Assembly (NCBI GenBank): GCA_049647585.1
Contig: JBARXY010000048.1
Coordinates: forward strand, 38,833 to 102,832
Length of the DNA stretch: 64,000 nucleotides
Origin: JAGQSZ01 sp049647585
GTDB taxonomy: Bacteria; Actinomycetota; Acidimicrobiia; Acidimicrobiales; Microtrichaceae
Direction: 5' to 3'
The translations under genes were made by a program, and so were the position numbers. The notes beneath the pieces were generated by a model. It ran no database searches and had not been told where the DNA came from. It saw only the letters and a program-made list of their open reading frames with translations. This document shows positions 16,813-28,103 of the stretch, piece by piece; within the stretch, counting starts at the first letter, position 1; each line of letters opens with the position of its first letter.

Positions 16813-17850
16813 TCAGCGCCTGGCGGACCGGCTGCGTGAGGACATCGCCGCCAACCTGGCCACGAGCGTCTGCAGCACCGCCTCGGGTGACTGGCCGGTT
16901 CTCCCACGAAGGTCGGCGTCTGCGGCAGCGAGCAGGACAACTGCCCGGCGCAACTTGTCCGGTCCGAGCTTCTGACTCTGGGCCATGGCCTTCTTGGCAG
17001 GGAAGGTCGATCCCTTCATCCCGAGTAGGGCCGCTGCGGCCTTTTCGTCCCTCACCCCGCTGCCGTCGAGTCGGAGCATCCGCTCGAAGTGCGACCGGAT
17101 CGTGACCATCACCTGGAGTGAGTGACGGTCCCCGCCCATGAGCATCCGTTGAAGCTTGTCGAGCGCGAGCGACACCTGACCGGAGTCGATCGCGTCGGTC
17201 AGCTCCCATGGTGGGACTCCCCCGGCGTCGCCCAGGTACGGTTCGATGTCATCTGCGGACAACTCGACGTCACCGAAACTCGCTTCGAGTACCGACAGCA
17301 CTCCCCCGAGGCGATTCAGGTCTTCGCCGAGACGGGTCACCAGGGCGTTCTTGGCCGAGTTGCTCAGCCTGACGGACGACGCTGAAAGCTGATCCTCGAC
17401 CCACATCGAACGACCCTTGCCGCCAGGGATCGAAGCATCGTGAGTCTCGCCACCCGCTGTCTTGACCGCATCGGTCAACTTCTTCGGGATTCGTTCCAGG
17501 CGTGCTCCGGGAGCAACAGCCTTCTCCCAGACAAGAACCAGGATCGTGTCAGGCGAAGGAGCCGCCAGGTACTGCAGCACCGGGGCCAGTTCGTCGGTCG
17601 AGAAACGACCGAGACTGCGGACCACGACGATCCGCCGACCGAACATCGACACGGTGGTCGAGGCGATTATCGGCTCACCGAGGGCGTAGTCGTCGCCGCT
17701 GTACTCGTCGACGACCATCGCGCGGTCGTCGGTGCCGACAAGACGGTCGACGGTCTCGCTCACCAGCGTCGCCAACAGAACTGGGTCAGATCCCTTGAGC
17801 AGGTGAACCGGTGACGCGTCGCCGATTGCAGCGTCCTTGACGGCGGTCAC
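16813..17850 (-). CDS. holA: DNA polymerase III subunit delta
   Basis: HolA opens the beta clamp within the clamp-loader complex. The 345-aa product has the divergent AAA+ layout of delta subunits: the opening SPVHLLKGSDPVLLATLV, the central ILVLVWEKA strand, then the ELTDAIDSGQVSLALDKLQRML region typical of the domain II/III junction. As usual for delta it lacks a functional P-loop. It starts with GTG overlapping the stop of the folP2-like gene (GTGA), placing it last in comEA-comEC-folP2-holA. Confidence 0.93.
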   Translation of the reverse strand: MTAVKDAAIGDASPVHLLKGSDPVLLATLVSETVDRLVGTDDRAMVVDEYSGDDYALGEPIIASTTVSMFGRRIVVVRSLGRFSTDELAPVLQYLAAPSPDTILVLVWEKAVAPGARLERIPKKLTDAVKTAGGETHDASIPGGKGRSMWVEDQLSASSVRLSNSAKNALVTRLGEDLNRLGGVLSVLEASFGDVELSADDIEPYLGDAGGVPPWELTDAIDSGQVSLALDKLQRMLMGGDRHSLQVMVTIRSHFERMLRLDGSGVRDEKAAAALLGMKGSTFPAKKAMAQSQKLGPDKLRRAVVLLAAADADLRGRTGQSPEAVLQTLVARLAAMSSRSRSARR

Positions 17851-18710
17851 GCCACACAGCCTTCGAGCAGCGAGGCCAAGACGTCGGCGGTACGCCGAGC
17901 GCCCCGTACGTCATGTGCGCGCAGCACCCGACATCCCTTGAAGATCCCGAGCGTATGAGCCGCGTGGCTTGCCTCGCGACGCTCGCTGACTTCACGGCCC
18001 AACAGTTCGCCGAGGAACCGCTTGTTGGATGCGGAGAGAAACGCCGCATAGCCGAGTGAGGCGAGCTCCTCGGAGCTGCGCAACAACTCCAGGGATTGGG
18101 GCTCGGTCTTACCCAGGTCCAGCCCGTCATCCACCATGATCCGCTGTTTCGGGATGCCCGCGGCCTTGGCCATTTCCGCCTTGTCCCGCAGAAACCCGCG
18201 GACCTCGGCGCGCAGGTCCCCGTAGACGGGTTCAGGGTCGGGGATTCGTGGACCGAGCCGAATGTGCGTGGCAACCACCGCGGCGCCGTACTCGGCGCAG
18301 ATAGAGAGGTAATCCGGCGCTGCAAAGCCCGAGATGTCATTGCCCACCGACGCTCCAGCCTCGAGTGATGCCCGGAGAACCACCGGGTTCCAAGTATCAA
18401 CCGAGATCGGCACGTCGAAGCGGTCCCGCACCGCAGCGACTGCCGGAACGACCCGTTCAAGTTCCTCGTCGGTCAGAACCTCTGGCCCCGGGCCTGCCTT
18501 GACCCCACCGATGTCGAGAAAATCTGCCCCTTCGGAGATGAGCTGCTCGGCTTTGCGCAGAAACCCGTCGAACTCGAAGTACGCGCCGCCGTCGAAGAAG
18601 GAATCCGGTGTCCGGTTGAGGATTCCCATCACCAGGGCCCGGTGCGTTATGTCGAAGCTGTACTCCGCTCCCAGTTCAAGGATCACGGGCTCAGAACTTA
18701 CACTCCCCAC
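17847..18710 (-). CDS. folP: Dihydropteroate synthase-like protein, FolP2 type
   Basis: This is a TIM-barrel protein of 287 aa. It shows the DHPS opening VMGILNRTPDSFFDGG (about residues 27-42), a DIGG motif (about 67-70), the SVDTWNP strand, GNDISG and a C-terminal RAHDVRG. The usual DIGGESTRPG loop, which helps bind p-aminobenzoate, reads DIGGVKAGPGPE here. The same replacement occurs in FolP2 paralogues of mycobacteria, which are reported not to complement DHPS activity. It may therefore be a paralogue with an altered role. The GTG at 18710 overlaps the comEC end by 20 bp. Confidence 0.85.
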   Translation of the reverse strand: MGSVSSEPVILELGAEYSFDITHRALVMGILNRTPDSFFDGGAYFEFDGFLRKAEQLISEGADFLDIGGVKAGPGPEVLTDEELERVVPAVAAVRDRFDVPISVDTWNPVVLRASLEAGASVGNDISGFAAPDYLSICAEYGAAVVATHIRLGPRIPDPEPVYGDLRAEVRGFLRDKAEMAKAAGIPKQRIMVDDGLDLGKTEPQSLELLRSSEELASLGYAAFLSASNKRFLGELLGREVSERREASHAAHTLGIFKGCRVLRAHDVRGARRTADVLASLLEGCVA

Positions 18711-20601
18711 CGACCGACTCGACCCGCACGACTTGGGCCTCAGCGCTGCTCACGCCGTGTCGGATCGTCCCGTCCGGTACTCCCATGCGGACCACCAGAT
18801 CCCCGACCTGGACCACTCCTTCGCCGAATCTGTTGCTCGATGGCGCGTCGACATGGGCACCGTCGACATGGGCGGCGACGTCAGTAGGACGCCGACCCGT
18901 CGCCGTCAGGGCGTGGCGATCACCGGCGCTCAGCACACGGCGGATGTCGAACTGGTCCCGCACCGGAGCGACGACCCGCATGACCGCCCTACCTCCGTCG
19001 ACCACCACCAAGTCGATCTTGCGCACCTCCTGGATCCACAGGGCATCCATCACTCTGTCCACCTTGGCACCGCTGCTCAACACCAGGACCCTTCCACCGC
19101 ACACGCCGACCCACAGAGCCGCACCTTCGGTGAGCTGTGTAGACCCGACCGGCGGCGGCACAGGCCAACAGACAAGGATCAGGCAAACCGTCCCCAGAGC
19201 CGTCACCCGGTGCCGCCAGCGTCCGACCGGTCGAGCGAGAATCAGGCCGACGGCCGCTCCCGCGACGGCGACCTCGACTGCGCCGAGCACTCCGAGCGGA
19301 AGTCTGGATCCGACTGTGGCGACCATATCGACCCAGCGGACCAGCCAATCCGCCGGCCACATCAACACTCCGGCGAACGGTTCCCGTATCAATCCGGCCA
19401 GAACCCCGGCGGTCACCCCGAGCATCATCACTAGACCTGCGGGTGGTACCGCAAGAAGGTTGGCCGGAGTAGCGGCGGCGGGCAGACCGTGCGCCAATCC
19501 CAACAGGATGGGGGCTGTGGCGATCTGGGCGGCGAAGGTCACAGCCAACGGCAGACGTAAGAACTCGGGCCCAGGCAGCCGTTGCTCGATGGGTCTTGCG
19601 AGCACCAGCAATCCGGCTGTTGCACATACCGAGAGCTGGAATCCTATCGAGTGGACCAGCAGCGGATCGACCAGAACCAGCAGGATCACCGTCAGCGAGA
19701 GGACCCGCGTGCCCGACGCCACCCGGCCCGTGGTTACCGCGCCCATCGCGACTCCCGCCATCACAACAGCTCGCATCACCGACGGTTCACCCCTCGTCAC
19801 AAGAGTGAACATCACAAGCAGTCCGACGGCCGCGAGCAGCTTGGAACGCGTCCCCATCCGGGTCAGCAGCGGCGCCGCCACCGAGAGCAGAAACGCGACG
19901 TTCTGACCAGAAACTGCCAGGAGGTGGGTCAATCCCGAAGCACCGAATCTGAATTGCGTCAGCTCGGACTGTCCGCGGTCGTCGCCCACGACCAGACCCA
20001 TGTAGAGCGGTGAACGCTCGTCGCCCAGTGACTCTGCTCCCCGCTGAATCGTGCGCCTGAGCCCATTGGCCAAGCGGTACCAGGGGCGAGTGGGCGGCCC
20101 GGCGGAGATACTCGAAACCCGCAGCCGCCCAGCGAGGTGCCACGAAAGGACCCAACCCTCGGGAGCCCCTTGAAGAGGTTGGGTTCGACCAGCGATGTGG
20201 ACGTTCTCCCCGGTCAACATGGTCCGGAGTTCTACCGCCGATTCAAGGGGTACCGACGCCTGGAACCGGCGGCCGTCGACATCGACTATCACCTGCGTGT
20301 CGAACTGGCGGAGAACCGGATCGCTGATTAGACGACCTGTTCCGTCGACCACCGTCGGCAGTGGCGCGTGTAGCGCGTCCAGGCTCATGGCCGCGTGCTG
20401 GCCGGTGAACAGAATCGTTGCGGCGAGCAGCAACATGGAAGATCGGGCCCGGCCCACGGTCACAGCCGACAGCAGGAGCGCCGGGATAGCCACGGCGGTC
20501 CACACCGTTGGTAGGTGCCATCCGGTTAACGCAACCGCTGCAACAGCCGCGGCGGACAGGACTATTCCGATGTCGCCACCGGGTCCCGCGGATTCAGCCA
20601 A
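18691..20601 (-). CDS. comEC: ComEC/Rec2 competence membrane protein with degenerate C-terminal domain
   Basis: This is a polytopic membrane protein of 636 aa, the predicted channel for single-stranded DNA uptake. The OB-like N-terminal domain is followed by the competence domain, with GLVVGDDRGQSEL and SGLTHLLAVSGQNVAFLL (about residues 215-245) and many TM helices to about 480. The C-terminal part looks like a decayed metallo-beta-lactamase fold: where the HxHxDH zinc motif is expected, it reads DLVVVDGGRAVMRVV. The nuclease-like site is therefore absent. It starts with TTG overlapping the comEA end by 8 nt. Confidence 0.92.
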   Translation of the reverse strand: MAESAGPGGDIGIVLSAAAVAAVALTGWHLPTVWTAVAIPALLLSAVTVGRARSSMLLLAATILFTGQHAAMSLDALHAPLPTVVDGTGRLISDPVLRQFDTQVIVDVDGRRFQASVPLESAVELRTMLTGENVHIAGRTQPLQGAPEGWVLSWHLAGRLRVSSISAGPPTRPWYRLANGLRRTIQRGAESLGDERSPLYMGLVVGDDRGQSELTQFRFGASGLTHLLAVSGQNVAFLLSVAAPLLTRMGTRSKLLAAVGLLVMFTLVTRGEPSVMRAVVMAGVAMGAVTTGRVASGTRVLSLTVILLVLVDPLLVHSIGFQLSVCATAGLLVLARPIEQRLPGPEFLRLPLAVTFAAQIATAPILLGLAHGLPAAATPANLLAVPPAGLVMMLGVTAGVLAGLIREPFAGVLMWPADWLVRWVDMVATVGSRLPLGVLGAVEVAVAGAAVGLILARPVGRWRHRVTALGTVCLILVCWPVPPPVGSTQLTEGAALWVGVCGGRVLVLSSGAKVDRVMDALWIQEVRKIDLVVVDGGRAVMRVVAPVRDQFDIRRVLSAGDRHALTATGRRPTDVAAHVDGAHVDAPSSNRFGEGVVQVGDLVVRMGVPDGTIRHGVSSAEAQVVRVESVGGECKF

Positions 20602-21616
20602 CCGTCACCAGATCACGAAGACCTTCGAGCTTCGCTTCGCCTATGCCTTTCACATCGAGTAGCGAGTCGACTGAACGGAAGGGTCCGTCCTTTTCACGTT
20701 TGGCGATGATCGCGGCCGACGTTGCGGGACCCACGCCGGGCAGTTGCTCCAGGTCGGCCGCGTTCGCAGTGTTCAGATTGACCAATGCCGCTGGAGCCGA
20801 GACCGACCCACTACCGGCCGAGCCGGACCCACCGCCGGCTGAACCCGATGGCTGTGGCAACTTGAGTTGAACCGCATCGGGGATGGCCTCCTCACCCACG
20901 GCTGGGACCACGATCCTGACACCATCACTCAGCGGTTCCGCAAGGTTGACGCGGTCCGGATCCGCGTCGGGGCGCAGCCCTCCTGCCGCTGTGATTGCAT
21001 CCACCACCCGGCTGTCGCCTCTCAGGGTGACGACTCCCGGGGAAAGCACCGCGCCCCCGACGTGGACGATGATCTTTCCGGACCCGGTGGAGGGACCGCC
21101 GGCCTGGCCATTTTCGTCTCCGGCGGTGCCCGAAGCGGAGTTCGCCCCCTCACCTATGGACCCCCGGTCCTCTTCCTTCGAACCCTCGACTGATGCTGCG
21201 TTTCCGGACCCGGAGGCGTCAGTCGGCGCAGGATCGTCTGCGCCCGCCACCGGCATCCGGTCCTCGATGGGCAACGGGCGCTGCAGCTTCGGCCATCCGA
21301 TCATGGCCAGTGCGACGAGCGCCACGACGAGGACGGCAACACATAAGACGACCACCCTCCTTGGCCTGCTTCGCACGGCGTTCCGGAACCAACCGCCCCC
21401 TCTGACAGCGGCACCAGCGGACCCGGCCGAACCAGCGGACCCGGCCGACCCGTCGTAGGAAGTGCCGTCGTAGGAAGTGCCGCCGAAACCTGCGGTGGAT
21501 CCGACGCTTGGACCGACGCCTCTTTTGAACAGTGTCCTCCGGACCGGAGTTCGATCCAGTAGCTCGTCCCTTCCCAACAACGAGTCAAGAACATCGGAGG
21601 CTCGCGACGACGACAT
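20594..21616 (-). CDS. comEA: ComEA-like DNA-binding competence protein
   Basis: This 340-aa protein has a single TM helix at about residues 91-112, so it should be membrane-anchored outside the cell. An SLBB domain follows (IIVHVGGAVLSPGVVTL, about 184-250), then a paired helix-hairpin-helix C-terminus (VNLNTANAADLEQLPGVGP and FRSVDSLLDVKGIGEAKLEG, about 278-340) that binds double-stranded DNA. The N-terminus has tandem low-complexity units (GTSYDG twice and GSA repeated). It precedes comEC as in most competence loci. The low-complexity linkers make the protein longer than usual. Confidence 0.92.
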   Translation of the reverse strand: MSSSRASDVLDSLLGRDELLDRTPVRRTLFKRGVGPSVGSTAGFGGTSYDGTSYDGSAGSAGSAGSAGAAVRGGGWFRNAVRSRPRRVVVLCVAVLVVALVALAMIGWPKLQRPLPIEDRMPVAGADDPAPTDASGSGNAASVEGSKEEDRGSIGEGANSASGTAGDENGQAGGPSTGSGKIIVHVGGAVLSPGVVTLRGDSRVVDAITAAGGLRPDADPDRVNLAEPLSDGVRIVVPAVGEEAIPDAVQLKLPQPSGSAGGGSGSAGSGSVSAPAALVNLNTANAADLEQLPGVGPATSAAIIAKREKDGPFRSVDSLLDVKGIGEAKLEGLRDLVTVG

Positions 21617-21776
21617 GTAAACCCTCGTGTTGTCCTAAAGCCGGGGTTCCTGGACCAGCCCAACTGTCGGCTCGGTCAGGTTCGCCGGTATCCAGGGGAA
21701 GTGGCCTCGGAGTCAACCGAACGCGATATGGGTCGACCACCCCGGTGGGAACCAGGCGGGTCAGTTCATCTGCACG

Positions 21777-22730
21777 TTAATGCTGGTGTGGATGAGTGTC
21801 TGATGCCGTGATGGGGTGCATGTCCCCGTGTTCGGGTGCGACGCATTCGTGGCACTCGGTCTCGAGCGTCGCGTGCCCGATTCCGAACTTCTCGATCAGT
21901 ATCCGCCGACCTGCATTGGCAGCGAGTTGCGCTCCATGAAGGTCGACCTCGTCCCCCATCGTCAGGTGGGCTGTAAGCGCCGTTTGTTCAGTGTCGATGG
22001 ACCAGATGTGGAGATGATGGACAGACACAACCCCGTCGACCGCAGCCAGTGCGACTTCGACCTCGGTGGGGTCAAGTCCGCTCGGGGTCGTCTCCAACAG
22101 AACCGTGACCGTGTCGCGCAGCAGTCGCACGACTCCGGCCAGAACCAGAAGTGAAATGAGGATCGACGCCACAGGATCGGCCCAGCCGATACCGAACACG
22201 CCGATTCCGATTGCCGCCACAACAACTCCGAGTGAACCCAGTGCGTCCGCAACCAAATGCCAGAAGGCCGCACGGATATTCAGGTTCTCACCTGCAGTCC
22301 GAGACAGTGCCCACGCGCTGACACCGTTGACGAACAAGCCGATCACCCCGATGACACCAAGCGGAAAGGCGTCGATGTCCGGAGCGTTACCAAGCCTGCC
22401 GACAGCTGCGACTATCACCCAGCCGGTGATTGCCACCAGCACAGCTCCGTTGAGAAGGGCGGCAAGCACCTCGGCACGTGCCAGTCCGTAGCTGTGCCTC
22501 CGGGTCGCCGGTCTGGCGGCCATTATCTGACCGATCAACGCGATGGCTAGAGCAGCTACGTCACTCGCGTTGTGAAGGGAATCGGCCAGTAGGGACAGCG
22601 ATCCGATGACCAGGCCGACGATGATCTGGACCAGAAGGAGCACAGAGTTCGCGCCGAGCGCTCCGATGAGCGCTGGACGGCTCGAACCCTGGCCAAAATG
22701 TGAGTGCCCGGCGTGCTCTCCTGTTGTCAT
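21777..22730 (-). CDS. Cation diffusion facilitator (CzcD-like metal efflux)
   Basis: This 317-aa inner-membrane protein exports Zn2+ or similar divalent metals by proton exchange. The CDF fold shows LIGSLSLLADSLHNASDV (TM2 with the SLHN-D metal-site pattern) near residue 50, a second metal site in TM5 (HLVADALGSLGV), and a cytoplasmic domain. His-rich ends (EHAGHSHFG at the N-terminus; HGDMHPITASDTHPHQH at the C-terminus) suit zinc. The ATG at 22730 has GGAGG 6 nt upstream, which decides against the preceding GTG. Confidence 0.93.
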   Translation of the reverse strand: MTTGEHAGHSHFGQGSSRPALIGALGANSVLLLVQIIVGLVIGSLSLLADSLHNASDVAALAIALIGQIMAARPATRRHSYGLARAEVLAALLNGAVLVAITGWVIVAAVGRLGNAPDIDAFPLGVIGVIGLFVNGVSAWALSRTAGENLNIRAAFWHLVADALGSLGVVVAAIGIGVFGIGWADPVASILISLLVLAGVVRLLRDTVTVLLETTPSGLDPTEVEVALAAVDGVVSVHHLHIWSIDTEQTALTAHLTMGDEVDLHGAQLAANAGRRILIEKFGIGHATLETECHECVAPEHGDMHPITASDTHPHQH

Positions 22731-22848
22731 CACCCACCTCCAACAGATTCGGACCCATCAGCGACAAATAATGAAGCAAGTCCAACGGTAATCGGATTGC
22801 GCCTGCTGCGGTCCGCCGGCAAACGACTGCCCTCCGCTGGTTGTGCGG

Positions 22849-25026
<2,178 letters not shown>

Positions 25027-25085
25027 CTCGGGGCTCCGGGTGATGTAGTTGTCGCCGATTCACACATTGCTGATCTGCAGCTCGC

Positions 25086-25787
25086 TCAGAAGAGATGCGC
25101 CGTCAGCTTGCGACGCCACTCGGCCTTCGCCGGATCCTCATCTGGGAGGACTTCGAGCAGGTCTACGAACTGCTGCCGCGCGTCGTCGTCGGTCTTGACC
25201 CGATCGAGAAGACCCAGCAGTTGCACCTCGATGTCGACACGATCAATGGGCCCGGTTCTTGCAAGGGCCGCAACTCGACGGGTCTGGGGTGATTCCGGAA
25301 TGCGCGTCAGCAGGTCGACTGCTTCGTCGGATCGACCCGAATCTGCATAGAGCTCGGCGAGAGCCAATACCGCTGCCGTATTGTCGGCTTCGAGTTCCAG
25401 CGCCGCCTTCAATGACTCCTCGGTCCCTTCACGGATCAGGATGTCGACCTCGGACTCCTCCTCCGCTGGGATCAACTTGTTCACGAAGGCCGCTATCTCA
25501 GCTTCGGGAAGCGCCCCGATGAACTGGTCGACCGGGCGGCCATCGACGATTGCGAACACCGCCGGAATCGACTGCACCCGGAACGCCTGCGCGACGTTGG
25601 GGTTCGCATCCACGTCGACCTTGGCCAATTCGACCTTGCCGTCGGTTGCGGCGACGACCTTCTCGATCATCGGGCCGAGCGTCTTGCAGGGCCCACACCA
25701 TTCGGCCCACAGATCGACGATTACCGGGACCACCTTCGATCTCTCAATGACTGCGGTTTGGAACGTCGCGTCGGTTACGTCGGCCAT
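25086..25787 (-). CDS. Thioredoxin-TPR protein (CnoX/YbbN-like)
   Basis: This 233-aa protein has a thioredoxin domain with WCGPC at residues 30-34 and DVDANPNVAQAFRVQSIPA with the cis-Pro, followed from about residue 115 by tetratricopeptide-type helices (LEADNTAAVLALAELYADSGR). This matches CnoX/YbbN, which shields chaperone clients from oxidation. Both Cys are present, so redox activity is likely. The ATG at 25787 is chosen over one 21 nt upstream: TACACT lies 6 nt before it, a leaderless promoter pattern. Confidence 0.9.
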   Translation of the reverse strand: MADVTDATFQTAVIERSKVVPVIVDLWAEWCGPCKTLGPMIEKVVAATDGKVELAKVDVDANPNVAQAFRVQSIPAVFAIVDGRPVDQFIGALPEAEIAAFVNKLIPAEEESEVDILIREGTEESLKAALELEADNTAAVLALAELYADSGRSDEAVDLLTRIPESPQTRRVAALARTGPIDRVDIEVQLLGLLDRVKTDDDARQQFVDLLEVLPDEDPAKAEWRRKLTAHLF

Positions 25788-25793
25788 TTGTCC

Positions 25794-25799
25794 AGTGTA
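25794..25799 (-). promoter_or_regulatory. Probable -10 box of leaderless thioredoxin-TPR gene
   Basis: On the minus strand TACACT is followed by 6 nt and then the ATG at 25787. The transcription start would fall at or beside the start codon. No clear -35 hexamer is visible. Confidence 0.55.
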
Positions 25800-25889
25800 C
25801 GCCCCCACCGGCGACCTATCTCACGGCCCGGGTATGCCCTCCGATCCGAACCTCAGGCTCAAGTGGGCGACTTCCGGTGACGATCGAGG

Positions 25890-26837
25890 ATGATGCGCAA
25901 CTCTTCGCACCCGGTCGACAAAGGCGTTCGACCGGGTCGAAACCTGTTGGGACGGATGAAGCCAGCCGCGGTCTCCGTGGCACTCATTTTGGTGATACTC
26001 GCGAGCAGCGCATCTTCGCTGGCTGCGGTCCCGGCGCCCAATGCCTCGGTTGGAATGCCAATTGCCAATGGAACCACCGAAATTCCCTACGGCCCCCTCC
26101 GGGATCACCGGTTGGACATCTACCGGACGGCACGGCCGGCCAGTCGGGGGACGATCGTCTTCATCCACGGCGGAGGGTTCACAACGGGCGACAAGAGCGA
26201 GATCCGCGAAGTGATATGGGCCCCGATTCTCGCCGAGCGCGACAACGGCTTCGACGTCGTTTCGATCAACTACCGCCTCGCGTCGGTTGCGCCATATCCG
26301 GCTGCCTTCGACGATGCGGCGCTGGCGGTCTCCTGGGTGATGACCCACGGCGCTTCGCAGGGTCTCGACACAGGGAGGGTCATAGTCGTCGGACATTCCG
26401 CCGGCGGAGCCCTCGCTGCCATGGTCGGGACCCGGCCCGACGCGACGACCCACTTCGGGTCGGTTCCCCGTGTCGACAGTTGGGTCGGGATCGCACCGCT
26501 CCTGGACTTCAGGACCGACGAGCAGATCGGCCACGATTTCCCAGCCGACTGGGGGCTCTCGGGCCAGATCGAGCGTGCCTTCTCTTCACCGCTCGCAAGT
26601 CTCGATGCGACGGACCCGCCCGGATATCTGATCCACGGCGACCACGACACCGTCGTATCGGTCAGGCAATCCGACATGTTCGCCCTGATGGGTGCGGCTT
26701 CGGGCGCAGATGTCCGCTATGACCGCGTCGACTTCGATCCTCTGGGGCGGCCGCCGGCTGAGTGTCTCTGGCACCTGCCCCTGTGCGCTGCCGACATGGT
26801 TCAGTTCGACGACTGGCTTCTCCACCGCCCCGTCTGA
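25890..26837 (+). CDS. Secreted or anchored alpha/beta-hydrolase (esterase/lipase, HSL-like)
   Basis: The product is 315 aa. An N-terminal hydrophobic segment (AAVSVALILVILASSASSLA, about residues 26-45) acts as a signal peptide or anchor. The esterase core has HGGG (93-96, oxyanion hole), the nucleophile elbow GHSAG with Ser170, an Asp candidate in HGDHDTVVS (251 or 253) and His295 near the end. This is the hormone-sensitive-lipase-type carboxylesterase pattern. An internal ATG at 25956 just before the signal segment is an alternative start. Substrate unknown. It is divergent from the thioredoxin gene with about 100 bp between. Confidence 0.85.
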   Translation: MMRNSSHPVDKGVRPGRNLLGRMKPAAVSVALILVILASSASSLAAVPAPNASVGMPIANGTTEIPYGPLRDHRLDIYRTARPASRGTIVFIHGGGFTTGDKSEIREVIWAPILAERDNGFDVVSINYRLASVAPYPAAFDDAALAVSWVMTHGASQGLDTGRVIVVGHSAGGALAAMVGTRPDATTHFGSVPRVDSWVGIAPLLDFRTDEQIGHDFPADWGLSGQIERAFSSPLASLDATDPPGYLIHGDHDTVVSVRQSDMFALMGAASGADVRYDRVDFDPLGRPPAECLWHLPLCAADMVQFDDWLLHRPV

Positions 26838-26984
26838 GTACCCGGTCTGGGCTTCCGCTCCGGACACCTGATCAAGGCCTCCGGTTCGGGCAGACCCGGA
26901 CGGTCACCTAGGGGATCTACAACTAGATTGGTTCGACAGGTCTGATCTGCGGATCTGACCCGGACCCGACGACAAGGAACCAAC

Positions 26985-28103
26985 GTGAGCGAAGTGGCGG
27001 AAGGAATAGACCACCACGCAGTCAGCGACTGGCTGTCGCGCAACATCGGGGATATCCGGCTGCCGCTCGAAGTCGAACTTATTGCCGGGGGCCACTCGAA
27101 CCTCACCTATTCCATCGCCGAACAGCCCGGAGCCGACTCGACCGCCGGGCGTCGGTGGGTCCTTAGGCGCCCACCTCTCGGTCAGGTTCTTGCCACCGCC
27201 CACGACGTTGCCCGCGAGCACCGGATCATCTCGGCGCTAGCCAAAAGTGACGTTCCGGTTCCACGGACCATCGGGGTCAGCGCGGATGACTCGGTGAACG
27301 GAGCGCCGTTCTACGTGATGGATTTCGTCGACGGCCAAATCATCCGCTCCACAGCCGACGCCTCGGAGTTGGGACCGGATGTGCGCCGCAAGGCGGGAGA
27401 GTCACTGGTAGACGTTCTCGCTGCGATCCATTCCGTCGACGTGGACGAGATCGGACTTGGCGACCTGGCCCGACGAGAGAACTATGTGGCCCGCCAGCTC
27501 AAGCGCTGGTACGGACAGTTCGAACACAGCGAGACCCAGGTCGAGGGCGGGCTGGGTCTGCCATCGGTGCACGACGTACACGACCTGTTGTTAGAGCGGA
27601 TTCCTGAGCAGGTCGGCTCCACGATCGTCCACGGCGACTACAGGTTGGACAACTGCATGATCGACCGGACCGGCCAGGTGGTGGCGGTCCTCGACTGGGA
27701 ACTCTGCACGCTGGGCGATCCTCTCGCCGACCTTGGTCTGTTGTGGGTGTATTGGACCGACGAAGGTGACGAGGCGGTGCTCCCCCAGGCTGCCCCCACT
27801 GCACTCCACGGCTTCCCAAAGAAGCTTGAGCTGATGGAGCGCTACGAGAGCGAATCGGGCCGCAACCTTTCCGACCTACCCTTCTACGTCGCCTTCGGCT
27901 ACTGGAAGCTCACCTGCATTCTCGCCGGCGTCTACGCCCGTTACGCCGGCGGGGCCATGGGCACCGTCCCTGCGAGCACCGTGGATGGGTTCCGAACGAT
28001 GCTTGACACCCTTGTGACCGTCACCGAAGAAGCCGCGACAAATATCGGTACCGATTGGCGCCCATCGCCCGCTGCCGCCGAACCGATCGGAGCGGAATCA
28101 TGA
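26985..28103 (+). CDS. Phosphotransferase family protein (APH/ACAD10-like kinase)
   Basis: This is a 372-aa protein-kinase-fold small-molecule phosphotransferase. It has the substrate/ATP lobe (GGHSNLTYSI at about residue 37-46 and VLRRPPLG), the Brenner-type catalytic segment VHGDYRLDN near residues 214-222, and the metal-binding DWELCTLGDPLADLG near 237-251. The EL-TLGDPLADL pattern is typical of the group related to the ACAD10 N-terminal domain, often involved in hydroxyacyl-CoA metabolism rather than antibiotic resistance. The GTG start has GGAA upstream. Its stop overlaps the PAC2 gene start (ATGA). Confidence 0.88.
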   Translation: MSEVAEGIDHHAVSDWLSRNIGDIRLPLEVELIAGGHSNLTYSIAEQPGADSTAGRRWVLRRPPLGQVLATAHDVAREHRIISALAKSDVPVPRTIGVSADDSVNGAPFYVMDFVDGQIIRSTADASELGPDVRRKAGESLVDVLAAIHSVDVDEIGLGDLARRENYVARQLKRWYGQFEHSETQVEGGLGLPSVHDVHDLLLERIPEQVGSTIVHGDYRLDNCMIDRTGQVVAVLDWELCTLGDPLADLGLLWVYWTDEGDEAVLPQAAPTALHGFPKKLELMERYESESGRNLSDLPFYVAFGYWKLTCILAGVYARYAGGAMGTVPASTVDGFRTMLDTLVTVTEEAATNIGTDWRPSPAAAEPIGAES

